Source: Flavobacterium profundi (GTDB lineage: Bacteria; Bacteroidota; Bacteroidia; Flavobacteriales; Flavobacteriaceae). Taken from it: a stretch of DNA of 64,000 nucleotides. Made by a program: the position numbers and the translations under genes. The DNA lies in the NCBI RefSeq assembly GCF_006491645.1, contig NZ_VDCZ01000005.1, positions 185,178 through 249,177 on the forward strand, read 5' to 3'. The notes beneath the pieces are model-generated. The model made no database searches and was not told the origin of the DNA. It saw only the letters and a program-made list of their open reading frames with translations. Below, one piece after another: positions 55,082 through 64,000 of the stretch (positions are counted from its first letter, which is position 1; every line of letters starts with the position of its first letter).

Positions 55082-56014
55082 ATGAGAAAAAAATTACTCC
55101 AATCGCTATTACCATGTTTTTTATTATCTGTTTGCTATTCACAAACAACTTTACCTAATCCTGATTTTGAAAATTGGCAAAATGTAGGATCCTCTACTGA
55201 AGAACCTACAAATTGGAATTCTAACAAAACTGGTGGAGGTTTTGCTAGTATAGGTCCACAAACTTGTTTTAGGGAAAGTACAAACCCGCAAAATGGAACC
55301 TATTGTTTGAAATTAGAAACTAAAAGCTATTTTGGTAGCGCAAATGTTGGATATGGAACTACTGGAAAAATTAATGCTCCTACATCAAATCCGAATGATA
55401 CCTATGCTGAAACTGTAAGAAGTGATTCAAATTTCAATTCTCCTTTCACAGGTAGACCAGATGCTTTTCTAGGTTTTTTTAGAAACACATATGTGGGAGG
55501 AAATAGTGGAAAAATACAAATTATTTTACATGGTGATTACGATGTAAGAAATCCTATAGACGCTAATTCAACACCATACATAATAGGCACAGCAGAATTT
55601 ACAATTCCCTCTAGTTCAACTGCTGCATGGACTTCTTTTAATGTTCCAATTACCTATCTCTCAACTGATACTCCTAGTTATGTATTAATCATTGCCGATT
55701 CTGGAAATCAAGTTGGAAATATATTATGGGTTGATAATTTAAGTCTCGATTATTCTTTGAATGCAATAGATTTTGAAAATTCAAATACTTCAGTAATTTA
55801 TCCAAATCCTACTTCAGGTAACTTCACTCTAGATTTAAAAGAGAAAAACGATATAACTATTAGTATTTATGATATTCTTGGTAAATTAATTTATACTAAA
55901 ACCGATATTAATGATACCACCTTTACTTCAAATATAGATTTAGAAACTGGCACCTATATGGTACAAATTATTTCTAAAGATAAAACTGAAAATATAAAAT
56001 TAATTGTAAAATAA
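55082..56014 (+). CDS. PCMD-like T9SS type A protein
   Basis: A 310-aa exported protein. The signal peptide ends VCYSQ. Residues ~22-230 resemble the putative carbohydrate metabolism domain (PCMD): LPNPDFENWQNVG, TYCLKLETKSYFG, and the late GNQVGNILWVDNLSLDYS. A T9SS sorting domain fills the last ~75 residues (VIYPNPTSGNFTLDL, IYDILGKLIYT, GTYMVQIISKD). It probably binds sugar at the cell surface (inference). It is bounded by two near-identical terminators. Confidence 0.85.
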   Translation: MRKKLLQSLLPCFLLSVCYSQTTLPNPDFENWQNVGSSTEEPTNWNSNKTGGGFASIGPQTCFRESTNPQNGTYCLKLETKSYFGSANVGYGTTGKINAPTSNPNDTYAETVRSDSNFNSPFTGRPDAFLGFFRNTYVGGNSGKIQIILHGDYDVRNPIDANSTPYIIGTAEFTIPSSSTAAWTSFNVPITYLSTDTPSYVLIIADSGNQVGNILWVDNLSLDYSLNAIDFENSNTSVIYPNPTSGNFTLDLKEKNDITISIYDILGKLIYTKTDINDTTFTSNIDLETGTYMVQIISKDKTENIKLIVK

Positions 56015-56022
56015 TTATAAAC

Positions 56023-56054
56023 AAAAAACCTCTTAGAGAACTAAGAGGTTTTTT
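56023..56054. terminator. Bidirectional terminator between convergent genes
   Basis: The stem AAAAAACCTCTTAG / CTAAGAGGTTTTTT with an AGAA loop (56023-56036 and 56041-56054) has A- and T-tracts on both sides, and lies between the T9SS gene and the convergent lipoprotein gene ending at 56070. Confidence 0.9.
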
Positions 56055-56069
56055 TATTTGAATATGTTT

Positions 56070-56807
56070 TTAATAAAAATAGTTAACTATTGTAGGAGAA
56101 GTGCTTCCAGTTGTAGTTGTAATTACTGATGAAGGAAAATCATTTGAATTATAGGTAAACACATTATCAAACCCATTTACTAAAGTATTATTTCCATCAT
56201 AGACACGTCTAGAAATTACATTATTTTTATTCCCATGAAAATTAGAAAGGAGCTTATCATACCCTGTAACATTTTTAAGAATACCATTTTTATCATCATA
56301 CACATATTCTGTTGTTGAGTATAAATTGGCACCATTAAAAATTTCAACTTTAGAAACATTTCCCTCATTGTTCAAATAGGTAAAACCACTTTGAGTTAAA
56401 TTAGTTTGACTTGTGAGTGACCCATCATAGGTTTGAAAAGAAACAGAACCATTTACATTATGTGTATAAACCATTTTAGACCCTAGATTATCTTGATAAT
56501 ACAATAAAATCTCCTGAATCATTTTATGATTTGAATCATATGTATATTGACTTTCAGAAATTACTAAATTAGTCCCAGTATAGTATTTTTTTATATTTAC
56601 AATTAAATCTCCTGAATATGTAAAAACTTCTTCAACGTCATCTACTATAATTTTTGAAAGTTTATTACCATTATATTTATATTGAAAAGTGATGCCATTT
56701 GCTTCTGTTCTTTTTACCAATACAGCATTAGAATTTGTTCCATCATCTGAATTACAACTTAATAGAAAAAGGCTAGACAATAGTAGTAATAAAAACTTTC
56801 TTTTCAT
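56070..56807 (-). CDS. RHS/YD-repeat-like lipoprotein C
   Basis: A 245-aa lipoprotein (LFLLSC, Cys18). The mature part begins NSDDGTNSN and contains YD-type repeats (FQYKYNGNKLSKIIVDD, YTYDSNHKMIQEILLYY, YTHNVNGSVSFQTYDGS). It is paralogous to lipoproteins A and B but more divergent in DNA, so it is an older copy. It lies 19 bp downstream of alaS on the same strand and could be expressed with it by read-through. Function unknown. Confidence 0.82.
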   Translation of the reverse strand: MKRKFLLLLLSSLFLLSCNSDDGTNSNAVLVKRTEANGITFQYKYNGNKLSKIIVDDVEEVFTYSGDLIVNIKKYYTGTNLVISESQYTYDSNHKMIQEILLYYQDNLGSKMVYTHNVNGSVSFQTYDGSLTSQTNLTQSGFTYLNNEGNVSKVEIFNGANLYSTTEYVYDDKNGILKNVTGYDKLLSNFHGNKNNVISRRVYDGNNTLVNGFDNVFTYNSNDFPSSVITTTTGSTSPTIVNYFY

Positions 56808-56826
56808 GGTGTTTTAATTTAATAAA

Positions 56827-59463
56827 TTATTTAATAAAATCGACTGCTTTATCTAAAGCTTCTGCAATTCCATTCACATTTTTTCCACCAGCAGTTGCGA
56901 AAAATGGTTGTCCACCACCACCACCTTGGATGTATTTTCCTAATTCATGAACTACTTGACCTGCATTTAAACCTTTATCAGCTACTAATTCTTTAGAAAT
57001 ATAACAGGTTAACATCGGTTTGTCTTCTGAAGCGGTTGCTACAACTAAAAATAAGTTGGTTCTGTTATTTCCTAGTTCATATGCTAAATCTTTTGCTCCA
57101 TTAGCATCTAAATCTACTTGAGTAGCTAAAAATTGAACGCCATTTACTTCTTTTATTTGAGCTTCTAATTCGCCTTTTAATCCTTTCGCTTTATCTTTTA
57201 ATAATTGCTCTACTTGCTTTTTCAATTTAGCATTATCTTCTTGTAAAGAACTTACTGCTTTTAAAACGTCTTGTGGATTTTTCAAGCTTTCTTTAATTTC
57301 GGCTAATGTATTTTCCTGAGAAGCAAAGAAATCTTTTACTGCATCACCCGTAATCGCTTCAATTCTACGAATTCCAGCTGCAACTGCTCCTTCTGATATA
57401 ATTTTAAAATACCAAATATCTGCTGTATTCGAAACATGAATTCCTCCACATAACTCCATCGAATCTCCAAATTTAATCGCACGAACATTGTCTCCATATT
57501 TCTCTCCAAACAAAGCCATCGCTCCTTCGTCTAAGGCTTGTTGGATTGGAATACTTCTTCTTTCTATTAAAGGAATATGCTCCTGAATTCTTTGGTTCAC
57601 AAAAGCCTCCACTTGTCTTAATTCTTCATCTGTTACTTTTGAAAAATGAGAAAAATCGAAGCGTAAATAATTAGGTGTAACCAATGACCCTTTTTGTTCC
57701 ACATGTGTTCCTAAAATGGTACGCAAAGCCAAATGCATCAAATGTGTAGCCGAGTGATTTTTTGAAGAAGCCGTTCTTAAATCGGTATTTACTTGAGCGG
57801 CAAAAGCACCATTTACATTTTCTGGTAACTTTTTCGCAATATGTAGAATTAAGTTATTTTCTTTTTTGGTATCGATAATTTCAATTGTCTCATTTGCAGA
57901 AACTAAAACACCTCTATCTCCTACTTGTCCTCCTCCTTCTGGGTAAAATGGGGTTGCATCTAAAACAATTTGGTACAAAACACCATCTTTTTTAGAATCT
58001 ACTTTTCGAATGCGCGTTATTTTTACATCATTTTCTGTTTGATCATAGCCAACAAAAGATTCCGTATTTCCTGCTACCAAAATTTTCCAATCATCGGTAG
58101 ATACTTCAGAAGCCGCACGAGAACGGTCTTTTTGTTTTTTCAATTCTACTTCAAATTCCGCTTCATTATAGGTCATCCCCTTTTCTTTCAAAATAAGAGC
58201 TGTTAAATCTTTAGGAAATCCAAAAGTATCATATAACTCAAAAGCTTTTGCACCTGAAACTTCATTTCCTTTTGTCTCAGCAACAACCACTTCTAACAAT
58301 TGTAATCCTTGCTCTAAAGTTCTTAAGAAAGAAGCTTCTTCTTCACGAATGACATTGGTAACTAAAACTTGTTGTTTTTTTATTTCTGGGAAAAATTCAC
58401 CCATTTGGTTCGCCAAAACTTCCACCAATTGATAAATGAACGGTTCTTTGGTATCTAAAAAAGTAAAACCATAACGAATCGCACGACGCAAAATTCTACG
58501 AATCACATAACCTGCACCATTATTAGAAGGCAATTGCCCGTCTGCAATTGCAAAGGCAACCGCTCTTACATGGTCAACAATAACACGAATCGCAATATTG
58601 ATTTTATTTTGTTCCTCAGTTCTATTTTTAACTTCATTAGAAGTATATTTTAACCCTGTAATGGCTTCCACTTTATGAATAAGTGGTGTAAATACATCGG
58701 TATCATAATTGGAAGTTACGCCTTGCATCGCCATACACAAACGTTCAAAGCCCATTCCTGTATCCACATGTTGTGCAGGTAATTTTTCCAATGAACCATC
58801 TGCTTTACGATTGAATTCCATAAAGACATTGTTCCAAATCTCCACCACTTGAGGATGATCTGCATTTACTAAATCACGACCTGCTACTTTTGCTCTTTCT
58901 TCATCCGAACGCAAATCGATATGTATCTCAGAACAAGGACCGCACGGACCTTGGTCACCCATTTCCCAAAAATTATCTTTTTTATTTCCTAAAATAATTC
59001 GGTCTTCTGAAACAAATTGTTTCCAAATATCGAATGCTTCTTGATCGAAAGGTACATTTTCAGCTTCGTTTCCTTCAAAAACAGATACATACAAACGGTC
59101 TTTGTCTAATTTTAATACTTCTGTTAAAAATTCCCAAGCCCATGGCAACGCTTCCTTTTTAAAATAATCTCCAAAAGACCAGTTCCCTAGCATTTCAAAC
59201 ATGGTATGATGATAGGTGTCAAACCCAACATCTTCTAAATCGTTATGTTTACCTGAAACACGTAGACATTTTTGTGTATCGGCTATACGCTTACTTTTAG
59301 GAGTTCCGTTCCCTAAAAAATATTCTTTGAATTGGGCCATACCAGAATTATTAAACATTAAGGTAGGATCATCTTTTAGCACAATAGGTGCAGAAGGCAC
59401 AATTAAGTGATCTTTACTTTCAAAGAATTGTAAATACGCTTTGCGAATGTCTTGTGATTTCAT
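56827..59463 (-). CDS. alaS: Alanyl-tRNA synthetase
   Basis: Charges tRNA-Ala. The 878-aa protein has a class II catalytic core at the N-terminus ([38 protein letters not shown]) and [14 protein letters not shown]. The tRNA-recognition part holds [21 protein letters not shown]. The editing domain has [12 protein letters not shown] and the metal-site cysteine in [20 protein letters not shown]1-type end contains [15 protein letters not shown]. It is divergent from the M23 peptidase gene across a 198-bp gap. Confidence 0.97.
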   Translation of the reverse strand: MKSQDIRKAYLQFFESKDHLIVPSAPIVLKDDPTLMFNNSGMAQFKEYFLGNGTPKSKRIADTQKCLRVSGKHNDLEDVGFDTYHHTMFEMLGNWSFGDYFKKEALPWAWEFLTEVLKLDKDRLYVSVFEGNEAENVPFDQEAFDIWKQFVSEDRIILGNKKDNFWEMGDQGPCGPCSEIHIDLRSDEERAKVAGRDLVNADHPQVVEIWNNVFMEFNRKADGSLEKLPAQHVDTGMGFERLCMAMQGVTSNYDTDVFTPLIHKVEAITGLKYTSNEVKNRTEEQNKINIAIRVIVDHVRAVAFAIADGQLPSNNGAGYVIRRILRRAIRYGFTFLDTKEPFIYQLVEVLANQMGEFFPEIKKQQVLVTNVIREEEASFLRTLEQGLQLLEVVVAETKGNEVSGAKAFELYDTFGFPKDLTALILKEKGMTYNEAEFEVELKKQKDRSRAASEVSTDDWKILVAGNTESFVGYDQTENDVKITRIRKVDSKKDGVLYQIVLDATPFYPEGGGQVGDRGVLVSANETIEIIDTKKENNLILHIAKKLPENVNGAFAAQVNTDLRTASSKNHSATHLMHLALRTILGTHVEQKGSLVTPNYLRFDFSHFSKVTDEELRQVEAFVNQRIQEHIPLIERRSIPIQQALDEGAMALFGEKYGDNVRAIKFGDSMELCGGIHVSNTADIWYFKIISEGAVAAGIRRIEAITGDAVKDFFASQENTLAEIKESLKNPQDVLKAVSSLQEDNAKLKKQVEQLLKDKAKGLKGELEAQIKEVNGVQFLATQVDLDANGAKDLAYELGNNRTNLFLVVATASEDKPMLTCYISKELVADKGLNAGQVVHELGKYIQGGGGGQPFFATAGGKNVNGIAEALDKAVDFIK

Positions 59464-59661
59464 TTAAATTATTTTAAATATTTTTGAATCTTGTATGATT
59501 CTGCTTTTATCATTAAAAATCAAATAGATGCATTTTTGTTATACAAAAAATTCACAAAGTTTCGTTATAAAAAAACAATTAGAATGAAACATTTTTTAAT
59601 TTTGTTCGTATAACTAACGTAAACACCTATTAATTTGGTGCAAAAATAGTAATTTTAAAAC

Positions 59662-60639
59662 ATGTCTAAAGTAAAATATTATTACGATTCTGAAAATTTA
59701 GCATATAAAAGAATAAAACCGCAACGTCGTAAAAAATTTGCTTATGCCTTTCTGTTTTTATTAGCTGCTGCTCTATTTGGTTTTTTGTGTTTAATTTTAC
59801 TGATTAACACGCCTTATTTCGAGACTCCTAAAGACAAATTATTAACAAGTGAGCTTGAGACCATGAAGTTAAACTACAAACTTCTGAATAAAAAAATGGA
59901 CTTAATGGACGAAGTTTTAAATGCTATTGAAGACCGTGACAATAATATTTATCGCATTTATTTCAATACTTCTCCTATTAAAGAGGAAGAAAGAAAAGCA
60001 GGTTTTGGTGGTGTGAATCGCTATAAAGATTTAAAAGGGTATGACAATTCGGAATTGGTAGTAAACACCACTAAAAGAGTGGATCAATTAACCAAAGAAT
60101 TAGTCATTCAATCCAAATCATTGGATGAAATTATTGTTTTAGCCAAACAAAAAGAAAAGTTATTAGCTGCAATTCCTGCAATACAGCCAGTAAAAAATGA
60201 AGATTTAAAACGAATGGCTTCTGGTTTTGGATATCGAAGTGATCCTTTTACAAAAGTAAGAAAGTTTCATTATGGAATGGACTTTACCTCTCCAACGGGT
60301 ACCGCAATCTATGCTACTGGTGATGGTGTGGTGTTAAAAGCAGACAATTCGCTTTCTGGTTATGGAAATCATATTGAAATTAATCATGGGTATGGGTATG
60401 TTACTTTATATGCTCACTTGAGTAAATATAATTGTAAACCTGGTCAAAAAGTAAAACGAGGAGATGTCATTGGTTATGTAGGAAGTACAGGACGAAGTGA
60501 AGCACCCCATTTGCATTATGAAGTTATCAAAAATGGAGAAAAAGTGAATCCTATTAATTTTTATTACGGAAGTATTTCCGCAGAAGAATATATTGCGATT
60601 TCCAATTTAGCAACCCAAGAAAATCAATCTTTAGACTAA
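59662..60639 (+). CDS. M23 family metallopeptidase (membrane-anchored)
   Basis: A 325-aa LytM-type peptidase. A short basic cytoplasmic part is followed by one transmembrane segment (FAYAFLFLLAAALFGFLCLILLI) and a helical, probably coiled-coil stretch (~70-175). The M23 domain covers ~185-300 with the zinc set His203 and Asp207 (HYGMDF) and His285 (HLHYEV). It probably trims peptidoglycan cross-links. The MerR gene follows after five bases, so the genes form one operon. Confidence 0.94.
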   Translation: MSKVKYYYDSENLAYKRIKPQRRKKFAYAFLFLLAAALFGFLCLILLINTPYFETPKDKLLTSELETMKLNYKLLNKKMDLMDEVLNAIEDRDNNIYRIYFNTSPIKEEERKAGFGGVNRYKDLKGYDNSELVVNTTKRVDQLTKELVIQSKSLDEIIVLAKQKEKLLAAIPAIQPVKNEDLKRMASGFGYRSDPFTKVRKFHYGMDFTSPTGTAIYATGDGVVLKADNSLSGYGNHIEINHGYGYVTLYAHLSKYNCKPGQKVKRGDVIGYVGSTGRSEAPHLHYEVIKNGEKVNPINFYYGSISAEEYIAISNLATQENQSLD

Positions 60640-60644
60640 TATAC

Positions 60645-60977
60645 ATGCACATTGATTTACCTGAAAATAAATTGTATTACAGTATTGGAGAAATTGCCAA
60701 AGCTTTTGATGTAAACACCTCATTAATTCGCTTTTGGGAAAAAGAATTTGACATTTTAAAACCTAAGAAAAACGCAAAAGGCAATCGAAAATTTACACCC
60801 GAAGATGTTAAAAACTTACAATTAATTTTTCATCTGGTAAAAGAACGCGGCTTTACATTAGAAGGTGCCAAAATTCATTTGAAAGAAAATCAAAAGAAAA
60901 CCTTAGACACTTTTGAAATTATTAGAAAATTAGAACACGTAAAAACACAATTATTACAAATTAAAAATCAACTTTAA
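60645..60977 (+). CDS. MerR family transcriptional regulator
   Basis: A 110-aa regulator. The N-terminal winged helix is clear: YYSIGEIAKAFDVNTSLIRFWEKEFDILKPKKNAKGNRKFTPEDV contains the MerR recognition helix and wing. A short C-terminal helix follows (RKLEHVKTQLLQIKNQL) without a metal- or ligand-binding domain, so the effector is unknown. It lies between the M23 peptidase and LemA genes, an order often seen in Flavobacteriaceae. Confidence 0.93.
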   Translation: MHIDLPENKLYYSIGEIAKAFDVNTSLIRFWEKEFDILKPKKNAKGNRKFTPEDVKNLQLIFHLVKERGFTLEGAKIHLKENQKKTLDTFEIIRKLEHVKTQLLQIKNQL

Positions 60978-60988
60978 AACAGAAAATT

Positions 60989-61582
60989 ATGAAAAAATTC
61001 TTACCGTGGTTACTTATTGGAGGTTTACTTATAATTGGAATATTTTGGTATATTGGCGTTAGAAATGGAGCTGTAACCGTAAACGAACAAGTAAAAAAAT
61101 CTTGGGGAAATGTAGAAACTTCTTACCAAAGAAGAAATGATTTAATTGGAAACTTAGTAAAAACTGTAAAAGGTGCAGCTGATTTTGAAAAATCAACTTT
61201 AGAAGCTGTTGTAAATGCGAGAGCTAAAGCTACTGCTACAACTATTGATCCATCAAACATTACTCCTGAACAATTAAAAGCTTTTAATGAAGCTCAAAGC
61301 GGAGTGAGTTCAGCATTATCTCGTTTATTAGTAACTGTAGAAAGTTATCCTGATTTAAAAGCCAATCAAAATTTCTTAAAATTACAAGACGAATTAGCAA
61401 GTACTGAAAATCAAATATTAACAGCTCGTACTCGTTTTAATGAAGCGGTTGAAGAATACAACAACTATGTATTAAAGATGCCAAGAAGTATCGCTTTGTC
61501 TGATTATAAAGAAAAAGCGTATTTCGATGCTGTTGCAGGTGCTGAAAAGCCAGTTGATGTAGAATTTGATTTTAGTAAATAA
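60989..61582 (+). CDS. LemA family protein
   Basis: A 197-aa protein. One N-terminal transmembrane segment (WLLIGGLLIIGIFWYIGV) is followed by the LemA helical bundle: NEQVKKSWGNVETSYQRRNDLIGNLVKTVKGAA, EAVVNARAKAT, LLVTVESYPDLKANQNFLKLQDELASTENQI, YNNYVLKMP. It usually occurs with TPM-domain proteins, as here, where two follow. The exact function is not known. Confidence 0.95.
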   Translation: MKKFLPWLLIGGLLIIGIFWYIGVRNGAVTVNEQVKKSWGNVETSYQRRNDLIGNLVKTVKGAADFEKSTLEAVVNARAKATATTIDPSNITPEQLKAFNEAQSGVSSALSRLLVTVESYPDLKANQNFLKLQDELASTENQILTARTRFNEAVEEYNNYVLKMPRSIALSDYKEKAYFDAVAGAEKPVDVEFDFSK

Positions 61583-61589
61583 AAATAAG

Positions 61590-62027
61590 ATGTCAAAAAC
61601 AGAAGATTTTTTAACAGCTCAAGAAGAACAAGAAATTGTTCAAGCCATAGTTGCTGCTGAAAAAGACACATCTGGTGAAATCCGAGTACATATTGAAGAA
61701 CATACTGAAAAACCTCCGCTCGAAAGAGCTCAGGAGGTTTTTTTAGCTCTTAATATGCAAAACACTAAAGATCGTAATGGTGTTTTATTTTATGTAGGTG
61801 TAGCCAATAAACATTTTGCCATCTTAGGTGATCAAGGCATTAATAATGTTGTAGGAGCAGATTTTTGGAATTCTACCAAAGATATTGTTATTGAACATTT
61901 CAAAAACAATCAAAACAAAGACGGTTTAGTAAAAGGGATTATCGAAGCAGGTAAGCGTTTGAAAGACTATTTTCCTTATCAATCAGACGATATTAACGAA
62001 TTACCTAATGAAATTTCAAAAGGATAA
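61590..62027 (+). CDS. TPM-domain protein (cytoplasmic, no signal)
   Basis: A 145-aa protein starting at the ATG at 61590 (MSKTEDFLTAQ); a longer frame would need TTG inside lemA. It is a TPM_phosphatase domain: EIVQAIVAAEKDTSGEIRVHIEEH, RNGVLFYVGVANKHFAILGDQGIN, EHFKNNQNKDGLVKGIIEAGKRLKDYFPY. The lack of a signal peptide contrasts with the next gene. Its stop codon overlaps the next ATG by one base, so translation is probably coupled. Confidence 0.92.
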   Translation: MSKTEDFLTAQEEQEIVQAIVAAEKDTSGEIRVHIEEHTEKPPLERAQEVFLALNMQNTKDRNGVLFYVGVANKHFAILGDQGINNVVGADFWNSTKDIVIEHFKNNQNKDGLVKGIIEAGKRLKDYFPYQSDDINELPNEISKG

Positions 62028-62830
62028 TGATACAATTTATATTTAAATCAATCCAATACCTCTTAGCAATCGCTTTGTTTCTAATTCATGCTTTGGGTTT
62101 TGCACAGTTTGATATTCCCAAAAAACCTTCCTTTCAAACGTCTGTTTATGATTATGCGGACGTACTAAACGAGCAGGAAGAAAAACAATTAGAAAATAAA
62201 TTAGTCTATTTTTCAGATTCTACTTCTACTCAAATTGTTATTGTTACCATTGCTGATTTAAAAGGGGAAAGTATTGGTATTTTAGCTCCAAAATGGGCTC
62301 AAGAATGGGGAATTGGTCAAGCCAAAGAAGACAATGGAGTCATTATTTTATTATCTAAAAATGATCGAGAAATATGGATTTCTCCGGGTTATGGTTTAGA
62401 AGACAAACTAACGGCTGGAATCACTGGTGAACTAGTTCGTAATGTTATCATTCCTGAATTTAAAGCAGGTAGTTACTATCGAGGTTTAGATAAAGGTACA
62501 ACTGCAATCTTTGAAATTATAAAAGGAACGTATAAAGGGACTCGAAAAGGCAAAAGTGGCAGTGGTTTTCCAATAGCTTTTTTTATCATTTTCTTTATCA
62601 TACTCATGATTATTATTTCCAGAGGTAGAAACAACAATGGTAGAAACGGAGGTTCAGGAAGATCTTCAGGTTCCGATTTAATGGATATGATTATATTAAG
62701 CAGTCTTGGTCGTGGAAGTGGCGGTGGCAGTTTTGGAGGCGGATCTTCAGGCGGTTTTGGAGGCGGAGGCTTTGGTGGAGGCTTTGGCGGTGGAGGTTTC
62801 TCCGGTGGTGGAGCAGGCGGAAGTTGGTAA
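62027..62830 (+). CDS. TPM-domain membrane protein with Gly-rich tail (YgcG-like)
   Basis: A 267-aa protein. A signal peptide or anchor (ending GFAQ) precedes a TPM domain (~35-175): VYDYADVLNEQEEKQLENKL, TQIVIVTIADLKGESI, EDNGVIILLSKNDREIWISPGYGLE. A transmembrane segment follows near 185-205 (IAFFIIFFIILMIIISRG), then an extreme Gly/Ser tail ending GGAGGSW. It completes the LemA-TPM-TPM module, probably an envelope-associated complex (inference). Confidence 0.93.
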   Translation: MIQFIFKSIQYLLAIALFLIHALGFAQFDIPKKPSFQTSVYDYADVLNEQEEKQLENKLVYFSDSTSTQIVIVTIADLKGESIGILAPKWAQEWGIGQAKEDNGVIILLSKNDREIWISPGYGLEDKLTAGITGELVRNVIIPEFKAGSYYRGLDKGTTAIFEIIKGTYKGTRKGKSGSGFPIAFFIIFFIILMIIISRGRNNNGRNGGSGRSSGSDLMDMIILSSLGRGSGGGSFGGGSSGGFGGGGFGGGFGGGGFSGGGAGGSW

Positions 62831-62854
62831 CCTACCTTAACATATAAAAAATAG

Positions 62855-62883
62855 AAAACACCTTTTTTCAAGGTGTTTTTTAT
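62855..62883 (+). terminator. Terminator of the M23-MerR-LemA-TPM operon
   Basis: The stem AAAACACCTT / AAGGTGTTTT (62855-62864 with 62870-62879), with a 5-nt loop and a T-tract, lies 24 bp after the last stop codon. Confidence 0.88.
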
Positions 62884-62978
62884 GCAATCAAAATATAAAT
62901 TAACTTTTTGTAATAAATGTTTTATAAATAACGATATTTGTAAGATTTATTAAAAAGTATGTTCTCAAATTTCGATAA

Positions 62979-63875
62979 ATGAAAAAAACGTTATTAACCT
63001 ATAGTTTGTTTCTATTCACGTGTGGTTCTTTTTCTCAAGAACTATCCAATGGCCAATTAAACAGCAATTGTGTTGGCAATGGCTTTACGGCTCCTTCCTG
63101 TGTTTCTAGCTGGTTTGCCAGTCATGGAAATCCTTTTGTACAAGGTACTATTCCTAAAAACACTTGGGCAAAACTAACTACTAATGAAGAAGGTTTAGAA
63201 GGTATTTTTACTCATTATGAATTCATTCCTGGTAAAAAGTACCAAATCTCTTTTAAAGTAAAAATCACAACCACTATTGGTGCAGTTGATAAAATAATTA
63301 CAAGTGCCAATGTAAAAGCCGTTACGGATTTAACATCCAATTTCAATACCAAAAATTCAATTCCACCAAATGATAGTGAAATTATTTGGACTAAAAACAT
63401 TACTCAAAATAGTACCGATTGGGAAACTGTATCCATTACATTTACACCACAAAAAAGCAATTCCCAATTATGGTTTTACACCTCTATCACTACAGGAAAA
63501 AGCATACCGACCAATAAGTATTCTCAATTCGAAATTGATGATATTAGTATTACAACTTCAGGGCAAAAAAACACAACCGTTGCTGAGAAAAAAGAGAATA
63601 CCGTAGCTACTACCAATTCGTACAGAGCTTTAGAATATATTTTTCCTGAGAACGTTTCAAAAAATGATTTTTTAAATATTCGAATTAATTCGGGGGAAAT
63701 AAGTGACATACAAATTACAGATTTAGCAGGTAATTCCTTTTCGTCCGAATTTAAAGTTCTAAGTAAAAACTACGTTACTTTTCAACTTAGAAAAGAACTT
63801 TATGAAGGCACCTATGTGGTTAAGGCTACCAAAAAAGACGGAACAACTATCACAAAAAACATAACTATTAAATAA
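62979..63875 (+). CDS. Exported beta-sandwich protein with T9SS-like C-terminus
   Basis: A 298-aa protein. The signal peptide ends CGSFSQ. Residues ~20-195 look like a carbohydrate-binding or DUF-type jelly roll (ELSNGQLNSNCVGNGFTAPSCVSSWFASHGNP, GKKYQISFKVKI, NSTDWETVSITFTP, QFEIDDISI). The C-terminal ~75 residues resemble a T9SS type A domain (ISDIQITDLAGNSF, LYEGTYVVKATKKDGTTITKNITIK). No enzymatic motif is recognised; a surface role is inferred. Confidence 0.82.
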   Translation: MKKTLLTYSLFLFTCGSFSQELSNGQLNSNCVGNGFTAPSCVSSWFASHGNPFVQGTIPKNTWAKLTTNEEGLEGIFTHYEFIPGKKYQISFKVKITTTIGAVDKIITSANVKAVTDLTSNFNTKNSIPPNDSEIIWTKNITQNSTDWETVSITFTPQKSNSQLWFYTSITTGKSIPTNKYSQFEIDDISITTSGQKNTTVAEKKENTVATTNSYRALEYIFPENVSKNDFLNIRINSGEISDIQITDLAGNSFSSEFKVLSKNYVTFQLRKELYEGTYVVKATKKDGTTITKNITIK

Positions 63876-63888
63876 AAAAGGTGCTCCA

Positions 63889-64000
63889 TTAGACTGCACC
63901 CAAAAAGTTAGACAAATTTAAACTTAATTTTGATAATAATGAGCTCGATATTTTATCGGGCTCATTTTGTTTAGATTTGATTTAATTCTTTCGTTGTTAT
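63889..64000. mobile_element. Probable insertion-sequence end (IS3-like), cut by the window edge
   Basis: The stretch around 63893-63913 contains ACTGCACCCAAAAAGTTAGAC, which closely resembles IS3-family terminal inverted repeats ending in AACTTTTTGGG or its complement. A 13-bp hairpin with one mismatch follows (AATGAGCTCGATA at 63938-63950 with TATCGGGCTCATT at 63954-63966); such hairpins often sit inside IS ends, but it could also end the transcript of the upstream gene. No transposase lies in the window, so orientation is unknown. Confidence 0.5.

Noticed and set aside
58529..58542. GGCAATTGCC inside alaS, matching the regulon core
   Set aside because: It encodes part of the conserved [10 protein letters not shown] motif of alanyl-tRNA synthetase, lies inside a coding region and has no -7 box at the 31.5-bp spacing.
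62476..62871. Pro-rich minus-strand frame opposite the TPM protein
   Set aside because: It is the antisense shadow of the Gly/Ser tail of the TPM protein.
1..64000. CRISPR array, tRNA or rRNA genes
   Set aside because: No regularly spaced direct repeats of CRISPR type and no tRNA-like cloverleaf or rRNA sequence were recognised by eye; a covariance search would be needed to exclude a tRNA with certainty.

Overview
The window looks like a chromosomal stretch of a Flavobacterium-like member of the Bacteroidota. It is AT-rich. Many exported proteins end in type IX secretion (T9SS) sorting domains, several promoters fit the Bacteroidota -7 element TAnnTTTG, and the families present (GSCFA, DUF4136, DUF4230, DUF5522, DUF6498, GEVED repeats, PD40-OmpA proteins, TPR histidine kinases) are typical of that group. 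All calls come from reading the sequence; no database search was run.

Layout. 1-2946 (minus): partial hemL, a LysM glucosaminidase lipoprotein and a D-cysteine desulfhydrase-like enzyme in overlapping order. 3007-18583: a cell-surface block with one minus-strand T9SS protein, then two giant plus-strand T9SS proteins (2207 and 1655 aa) sharing a paralogous C-terminal part, and a smaller exported protein. 18588-21996: small genes and hutU, which is preceded by a structured intergenic element. 22118-30560: the isoleucine/valine operon ilvE-ilvD-ilvB-ilvN-ilvC-ilvA, preceded by two tandem leader-peptide attenuators. 31102-35750: an aromatic amino acid hydroxylase with a long C-terminal extension, a DUF4874/DUF4832 T9SS protein, a rhodanese and a DUF4230 protein. 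35837-51536: a one-directional (minus) signalling island. 51614-56807: a GSCFA protein, three RHS-like lipoproteins, MarC and a PCMD-like T9SS protein. 56827-62830: alaS divergent from an M23 peptidase-MerR-LemA-TPM-TPM cluster. 62979-64000: a T9SS-like protein and a probable insertion-sequence end.

The main discovery is in the 35.8-51.6 kb island. The palindrome ATAAGGCAATTGCCTTAT, or a close variant, occurs four times, each time in an intergenic gap upstream of a gene. In all four cases its centre lies exactly 31.5 bp upstream of the first base of a -7-like box (CAATTTTG, TAATTTTA, CAACTTTG, CAATTTTG). The island also encodes a NarL/LuxR-type response regulator and two paralogous TPR histidine kinases, whose kinase regions share DNA-identical patches of 116 and 76 bp. 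The likely targets are a PD40/OmpA outer-membrane protein, a five-gene operon (MORN-like protein, exported TPR-CHAT protease, DUF6498 membrane protein, small membrane protein and the response regulator itself), a large exported protein and an exported protein of unknown function. I infer a self-regulated envelope-signalling regulon controlled at about position -41.5.

The second highlight is the pair of ilv attenuators. Each has a short Ile/Val-rich, Leu-free leader peptide, an antiterminator segment placed at the leader stop codon, and a strong hairpin-U-tract terminator. Several palindromic intergenic repeats and heptanucleotide repeats complete the picture.
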